From assembly GCA_903939765.1 (NCBI GenBank), contig CAJAIK010000046.1, positions 1-56,272 on the forward strand: a DNA stretch of 56,272 nucleotides. Direction: 5' to 3'. The stretch is from an uncultured Chlorobiaceae bacterium (lineage in GTDB: Bacteria > Bacteroidota > Chlorobiia > Chlorobiales > Chlorobiaceae). The position numbers and the translations under genes are program-made. A model generated the notes under the pieces. It was not told where the DNA came from. It saw nothing but the letters and a program-made list of their open reading frames with translations, and made no database searches. How positions within the stretch are numbered: the stretch's first letter is position 1; each line of letters starts with the position of its first letter. This document shows positions 52,567-56,272 of this stretch, piece by piece.

Positions 52567-53157
52567 ATGACTATTCATGCCTTACCCGAAGTTATCAAAG
52601 ATGGCTATGAAATTCATGAGTGGCGGCATGCATCAGCGATTCTTGCCAGTGATTTTCCTGATGAACTATCGGATATTTGTGACGTGTTAGGTCGTTTTCG
52701 TTTGTGTAAAACATTTTTAACAACTCCTGGAGGTAGAAAGTCGAAGATCTCAGAGGGAATTGATTCAGAACTGTATCAGAAAGGATGGGTAGAGAGGAAG
52801 TTTGATACTGCTTTTGTTGTTGATGGAAACTCCACAGCAAGTCCAACACATGCTGTGGATTGTTATAAGAATAAGATTGCGTTGGAAATTGAATGGAATA
52901 ACAAAGACCCGTTTTTTGATCGTGATCTGAACAATTTCAGGTTATTGTTTGAACTACGGGTAATTTCAGTTGGTATTATTGTGACGAGGTGTGATGCACT
53001 TCAGAATATTTTCGATGCAATTGGCAGGGGGAGCTCTTTTGGCTCTTCCACAACGCATATGAGCAAACTGCTGCCAAAAATTGAAGGTGGCGGGGGCGGT
53101 GGTTGTCCGATACTTGTTTTTGGAATTAAAGAGCGTTTATACGATGAGAATTGTTAG
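52567..53157 (+). CDS. Type II restriction endonuclease, BglII/BstYI-like
   Basis: 196 residues, as in the BglII family. The PD-(D/E)xK-like active site is read as Asp98, Glu107 and Glu109 in 'HAVDCYKNKIALEIEWNNKD', followed by the family block 'PFFDRDLNNFRLLFELRVIS' and 'GIIVTRCDALQNIFDAIG'. BglII and BstYI cut sites around GATC (AGATCT, RGATCY); the exact target here is unknown. ATG 52567 starts the gene. Its end overlaps the methyltransferase start by 14 bases, so the pair is a compact restriction-modification unit. Confidence 0.88.
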   Translation: MTIHALPEVIKDGYEIHEWRHASAILASDFPDELSDICDVLGRFRLCKTFLTTPGGRKSKISEGIDSELYQKGWVERKFDTAFVVDGNSTASPTHAVDCYKNKIALEIEWNNKDPFFDRDLNNFRLLFELRVISVGIIVTRCDALQNIFDAIGRGSSFGSSTTHMSKLLPKIEGGGGGGCPILVFGIKERLYDENC

Positions 53158-53818
53158 TGTTACTGAGCCTACCGCGGCGGAGGATCTGTTGCTGAAAACC
53201 GGCAATCGTTACTCTACCGTTCTGGCAGATCCCCCGTGGCAGTTTCAGAACCGCACAGGAAAGATGGCGCCTGAACACAAGAGGCTTTTACGGTATCCCA
53301 CTATGGAGATCAAGGAGATCATGGAGCTGCCTGTGCCAAAACTTGCCGCAGCCAGTTCCCATCTTTACCTGTGGGTGCCCAATGCACTTTTGAAAGAAGG
53401 GTTGCAAGTGATGGATGCCTGGGGGTTTACCTATAAGACGAACTTGGTTTGGCATAAAATCCGCAAGGATGGTGGTTCTGATGGGCGGGGAGTTGGATTT
53501 TATTTCAGAAATGTCACGGAACTGGTTTTATTCGGAGTTCGGGGCAGCATGAGAACGCTTCAGCCTGGTCGAACACAGGTCAATCTCTTTGCAACCAGAA
53601 AACGAGAGCATTCTCGCAAGCCGGATGAGTTTTATGATTTGATTGAGGAGTGTTCACCGGGCCCCTACCTTGAACTTTTTGCAAGATTTAAGCGACAGGG
53701 ATGGCATCAGTGGGGTAACGAAGATGTAGAACAGAACTCATTGTTGAATGTTGCTCTTCGAAACGGGCACACCGATTTTTCTGAAAAGCAGATACGTTTA
53801 CTTGAAACAACAGGATAG
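53144..53818 (+). CDS. DNA N6-adenine methyltransferase, MT-A70 family
   Basis: 224 residues from ATG 53144. Catalytic 'DPPW' is at 29-32 ('TVLADPPWQFQNRTG'). 'HLYLWVPNALLKEGLQVMDA', 'GFTYKTNLVWHKI' and 'EHSRKPDEFYDLIEECSPGP' are typical of the MT-A70/IME4-like bacterial enzymes that methylate adenine N6. It overlaps the restriction gene by 14 bases and presumably protects its site. An upstream start at 53081 would lie deep in the restriction gene and is rejected. Confidence 0.9.
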   Translation: MRIVSVTEPTAAEDLLLKTGNRYSTVLADPPWQFQNRTGKMAPEHKRLLRYPTMEIKEIMELPVPKLAAASSHLYLWVPNALLKEGLQVMDAWGFTYKTNLVWHKIRKDGGSDGRGVGFYFRNVTELVLFGVRGSMRTLQPGRTQVNLFATRKREHSRKPDEFYDLIEECSPGPYLELFARFKRQGWHQWGNEDVEQNSLLNVALRNGHTDFSEKQIRLLETTG

Positions 53819-53832
53819 GTGATTATTGTATA

Positions 53833-53998
53833 TTGACAAGCCATCACATAATAATCCGTGGCGACTGTCGAGAGATGAACCAACAGCCTGACAGGTCGGT
53901 GCAGCTTATTGTTACCTGACCTCCGTACTGGCAGCTCAAGGAGTACGGGACGGAGAAGCTGATCAGCAGACTACAAGCCAAAATTGAGGCTGAAAATG
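53833..53998 (+). pseudogene. Relic of a beta-class DNA methyltransferase N-terminus
   Basis: From TTG 53833 the frame reads 'TSHHIIIRGDCREMNQQPDR' and 'SVQLIVT', then TGA at 53917-53919 where a Ser codon is expected, then 'PPYWQLKEYGTEK'. This is the start of a class with motif IV 'TSPPYW' near the N-terminus. A Ser codon turned to TGA and the loss of everything after residue ~45 make it non-functional. A second, even shorter copy of the same N-terminus is at 54790. Confidence 0.75.
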
Positions 53999-54126
53999 AA
54001 TATCAGTCTCAATGCGTTGTGGCTAAAAAAATACCATTCCGGCATTCGCTCTGTTGCCGACATGGTTGATAACGATAGGCAAAAATCAATTGGCACAACA
54101 GTTGCATTCTGTATACAGATGTTTGA

Positions 54127-54498
54127 ATGCCAGAGTCGATGAGTATCCGAACAGCATTAATCCCGAGTAAGCATGTACGGTTAAGCGACTCGATCATCGG
54201 GCTCTCCGGTTATCTGCGCCCGCTTCTTTCCGATCCGCGCACACTTGACGAGCTCTGGGTGCAGATCGACAGCGACTCCTCCGGATGGAACTCCCGTCCC
54301 TCTTTTCCCAACATGGTGCTTGCTGTAGAGATCCTCTATGCTATTGGTTTGATAAAATCAGCGGGAGAGGATCGCCTGGCAGGAACTGCTTTACCGACCA
54401 TACACAAAAGTGAGAACCGCCCTGTTTTCAAAATTGCAGGCAATGGCAGCCATCAAGAGCAAACAGTACATCGTCAGGCTCCATACTGCGCAGTATAA
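54127..54498 (+). CDS. ABC-3C-like middle component (MC6 type), orphan
   Basis: 123 residues from ATG 54127 (ATG 54139 also possible). The core 'LIPSKHVRLSDSIIGLSGYL' followed by 'RTLDELWVQIDS', 'RPSFPNMVLAVEILYAIGLI' is the pattern I associate with middle component 6 of ABC three-component systems. Those systems pair it with a coiled-coil SMC/ABC-type ATPase and a further effector, thought to be anti-phage. Neither partner is in the window. The last ~30 residues look unstructured and may be out-of-family tail. It lies among decayed methyltransferases. Confidence 0.55.
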   Translation: MPESMSIRTALIPSKHVRLSDSIIGLSGYLRPLLSDPRTLDELWVQIDSDSSGWNSRPSFPNMVLAVEILYAIGLIKSAGEDRLAGTALPTIHKSENRPVFKIAGNGSHQEQTVHRQAPYCAV

Positions 54499-54789
54499 TG
54501 CCAGGACAAAGTTTTTGACTGAATCTCAGAAGTGTGGATAGCAGGATAAAGTTGTCGGAACCCTTTACGGTGATCGACCGAAGCGGGGTCCAGTTTTGGC
54601 TTTTGAATGTGCTCAAACGGTGAATCAAGGTGCTTTTCCAGAGTGCCTGTGTTAAGGCACATATCTTTTTTACGTGATTATGCGGTTGTTTTTTGATGCG
54701 GTAAGTGTAAATAAAAAGAAATTTTTTACATTTAACTCAGGTATTCGAAAACTCTCCACTCAGAACAAAATCAGGCATTCAACAGCACC
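54499..54789. other. Degraded island sequence, nothing recognised
   Basis: About 290 bases with short overlapping frames on the minus strand (54428-54628, 54474-54662) and none with motifs I recognise. It separates the MC6-like gene from the second methyltransferase relic. Confidence 0.3.
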
Positions 54790-55405
54790 TTGAAGAGCCA
54801 TCACACCATATTCCACGGCGGCAGCCGGAAGATGAAGTTTATGCATGAAAGGTCAGTGCATACTTTGCCCTGTTCCCCGAAGAACTTCTGCTCCAGCTCA
54901 TTAAAATGCTCCCTTTCCGTGGCGATACCGTGCACAATCCCTTCATGGGCAGCGGGACAACCTCACTTGCAGCAAAGAATCTCGAACGAAACTCGATCGG
55001 GTACGAAATCAGTCAAGAGTTTATCGAGATTGCCCAGCAGAAGCTTAACACCCGGCAGCCCAATTTTATGGAGATGGAATACAATAAAACAGATTCCCGA
55101 AAACTCAACGTTGGCACCGGGATTGAGAAGGAGCGCGCGAAGAGTTCTTCACGATTATAGAGATATTTTGCCCGGAAAACGTGAAGTTATTCACTGGGTT
55201 GACGGTAAAACTGATCGTCATGAAGAGCGAACCCTTAACACACGACAAGGCGATTCGCTATCTGACCGAAAAAAATCAAGGGAAAGCGTATCCTTCTAAA
55301 GGATGACAATGAAAACGTACTGCTCAACCTCCTTTATCTGGAAAACAAAACCGTTATCAATACGCATTTGATCAAAAGTGGGCTGGTTGCGATTGACTTT
55401 TTTTC
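54790..55405 (+). pseudogene. Relic of a beta-class DNA methyltransferase with nuclease-like tail
   Basis: TTG 54790 reads 'SHHTIFHGGSRKMKFMHERS', a decayed copy of the N-terminus at 53833. After a frameshift near 54858 it continues 'LFPEELLLQLIKMLPFRGDT', motif I 'NPFMGSGTTSLAAKNL' and 'SIGYEISQEFIEIAQQKL' to ~55060. The centre, with motif IV, is deleted. Past 55160 other frames give 'ENVKLFTGLTVKLI' and 'NVLLNLLYLENKTVINTHLI' (from ~55314), like the staphylococcal-nuclease-type tail of some methyltransferases. At least three frame changes make it non-functional. Confidence 0.75.
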
Positions 55406-55444
55406 TGAGTGCTTGGTATGTTTAATGAAATTGGAGGTATTTAA

Positions 55445-56152
55445 ATGAGAGATATGAAGTTGAGTGTATTTGTCGGATCACCAAAAAAAGATTTAGAAGA
55501 CATCCGACAAGAAATTATTAAATCAATTCTTGAGGCAGGGCATATACCGGAAGGAATGGAGTTATGGGCTTCTGAGGCCCAACCAACACTGAAGACTATT
55601 TCCGATAAACTGTGTTTGTGTGATGTTCATATTGTTTTGCTTGGCGCAAATTATGGACAAATCCTTGATCAGGAAGAGATTTGTTTTACAGAGTGGGAGT
55701 ATAATCAGAGTCGAGAAGCTCACCGACCCATTATCGCGTTCCTTTTAGAGGAGAGTGCATTTGAAGACGCTTGGAGACACGGTAATCCCGTCGATGAGAA
55801 GGTAAAAGATGCATATCGTGTTTTATGGAAGAAGCTGGGTAAGAGCGTATGCAGAATCTATAACTCATTTGACAAAGGTCAGATTGCTCGAGATGTGTTG
55901 AATGCTTTAAACAGAATTATAGATTCTGATCATTTGCGTCCTCATCCGGGATGGATCAGAGCGGAGAGCAAAGAGGCAAAACTGGCCACAACACTTCAGG
56001 GTAATCCGTTCTTATTGCGAGTACTGAACCGAGTTGTTGGGTTTCACACTACTGGAGGCCGACTTGAAAAAGAGCGTAATGCCAAGAAGGCTGCAGCGGC
56101 AATGTTTTGGGATACTATGATGAATCGGCTTGCTAGTGTATCGTTTGGTTAG
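55445..56152 (+). CDS. DUF4062 (TIR-like) domain protein
   Basis: 235 residues with a strong GGAGG 8 bases before ATG 55445. Residues ~5-100 match the DUF4062 pattern: 'LSVFVGSPKKDLEDIRQEII', 'GHIPEGMELWASEAQPTLKT', 'CDVHIVLLGANYGQ' and 'ICFTEWEYNQSREAHRPIIA'. DUF4062 is related to TIR/STIR folds and often sits in multidomain defence or NTPase proteins. Here it is a short stand-alone form with a helical C-terminal half (~120-235) that I cannot assign. The island context suggests a defence role, which is inference. Confidence 0.8.
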   Translation: MRDMKLSVFVGSPKKDLEDIRQEIIKSILEAGHIPEGMELWASEAQPTLKTISDKLCLCDVHIVLLGANYGQILDQEEICFTEWEYNQSREAHRPIIAFLLEESAFEDAWRHGNPVDEKVKDAYRVLWKKLGKSVCRIYNSFDKGQIARDVLNALNRIIDSDHLRPHPGWIRAESKEAKLATTLQGNPFLLRVLNRVVGFHTTGGRLEKERNAKKAAAAMFWDTMMNRLASVSFG

Positions 56153-56213
56153 TTAATTGTTTTAATGCATAATAATGTTATATTGCATGTAACTCATTGT
56201 TAGTAATGCAATT

Positions 56214-56272
56214 ATGGCACGAAAGAATAAAGTCTATCAGTTAAAGCCTGAGGATCGTCAGGCACTGGAATC
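56214..56272 (+). CDS. Start of a gene, possibly IS630-type transposase (partial)
   Basis: Only 19 codons are in the window ('MARKNKVYQLKPEDRQALE'). The Lys/Tyr-rich start and 'L-PEDRQALE' resemble the N-terminal helix of IS630-family transposases. Short inverted ATGCA/TGCAT repeats lie just upstream at 56166-56187. The identity cannot be settled without the rest. Confidence 0.4.
   Translation, partial: MARKNKVYQLKPEDRQALE

Noticed and set aside
54790-55299. 169-residue frame as a functional protein
   Set aside because: The methyltransferase motif I is in another frame; this frame follows the relic only for its first ~30 residues.
1-56272. CRISPR arrays and tRNA genes
   Set aside because: No regularly spaced direct repeats and no tRNA-like T-loop with a matching cloverleaf were seen in any intergenic region.

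Overview
The window looks like a piece of a green sulfur bacterium chromosome (Chlorobiaceae, Chlorobium/Pelodictyon type). I infer this from the rpsF-ssb-rpsR-rplI cluster, whose S6 N-terminus fits that group, from the PAS-protein style, and from codon use; no marker in the window names a species.

Layout. 1-140 is the 3' end of a 5S rRNA and its terminator. 231-4232 is housekeeping: a thioesterase, a TPR protein, a family 9 glycosyltransferase, then rpsF-ssb-rpsR-rplI behind a structured leader RNA and closed by a terminator. 4321-7201 holds a small unknown protein, a PAS/winged-helix regulator and two paralogous XRE regulators among palindromic sites. 7258-44417 is a very large plus-strand polysaccharide locus. 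It contains an SLBB export protein, a Wzz/BY-kinase, UDP-sugar enzymes (4,6-dehydratase, 6-dehydrogenase, Gfo/Idh oxidoreductase, acyltransferase, 2-epimerase), a flippase, an O-antigen ligase/polymerase-like protein, at least four glycosyltransferases, two asparagine-synthase-type amidotransferases, two GNAT/FemAB-like transferases, deacetylases, a WbqC-like protein, a PglC/PglD pair, an ACP/ligase/ketoreductase/acyltransferase module, a DegT aminotransferase and a radical SAM protein. 44422-48134 is a minus-strand four-gene exosortase operon whose first gene is its own PEP-CTERM substrate. 48479-52071 has small or ordinary genes and one broken gene. 52336-56272 is a defence-type island: an intact BglII-like restriction enzyme and MT-A70 methyltransferase, relics of other DNA methyltransferases, an orphan ABC-3C-like middle component, a DUF4062 protein, and the start of a probable transposase at the edge.

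How it works together. UDP-HexNAc would be turned into amino, uronic and acylated sugars, built on a lipid carrier from PglC, extended by the glycosyltransferases, flipped, polymerised and controlled in length by the Wzz/BY-kinase. The two AsnB proteins could convert uronic acids to uronamides. The ACP module could add an acyl group to an amino sugar. The exosortase operon may anchor one secreted protein to, or within, this surface polymer.

The locus shows recent gene decay. A WbpE-type aminotransferase is a frameshifted remnant exactly where the pathway needs it, and a second relic joins pieces of an oxidoreductase and an aminotransferase. Base composition varies strongly by eye between blocks, which suggests assembly by repeated transfer. 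All functions are read from motifs and remembered family patterns; no database search was possible.
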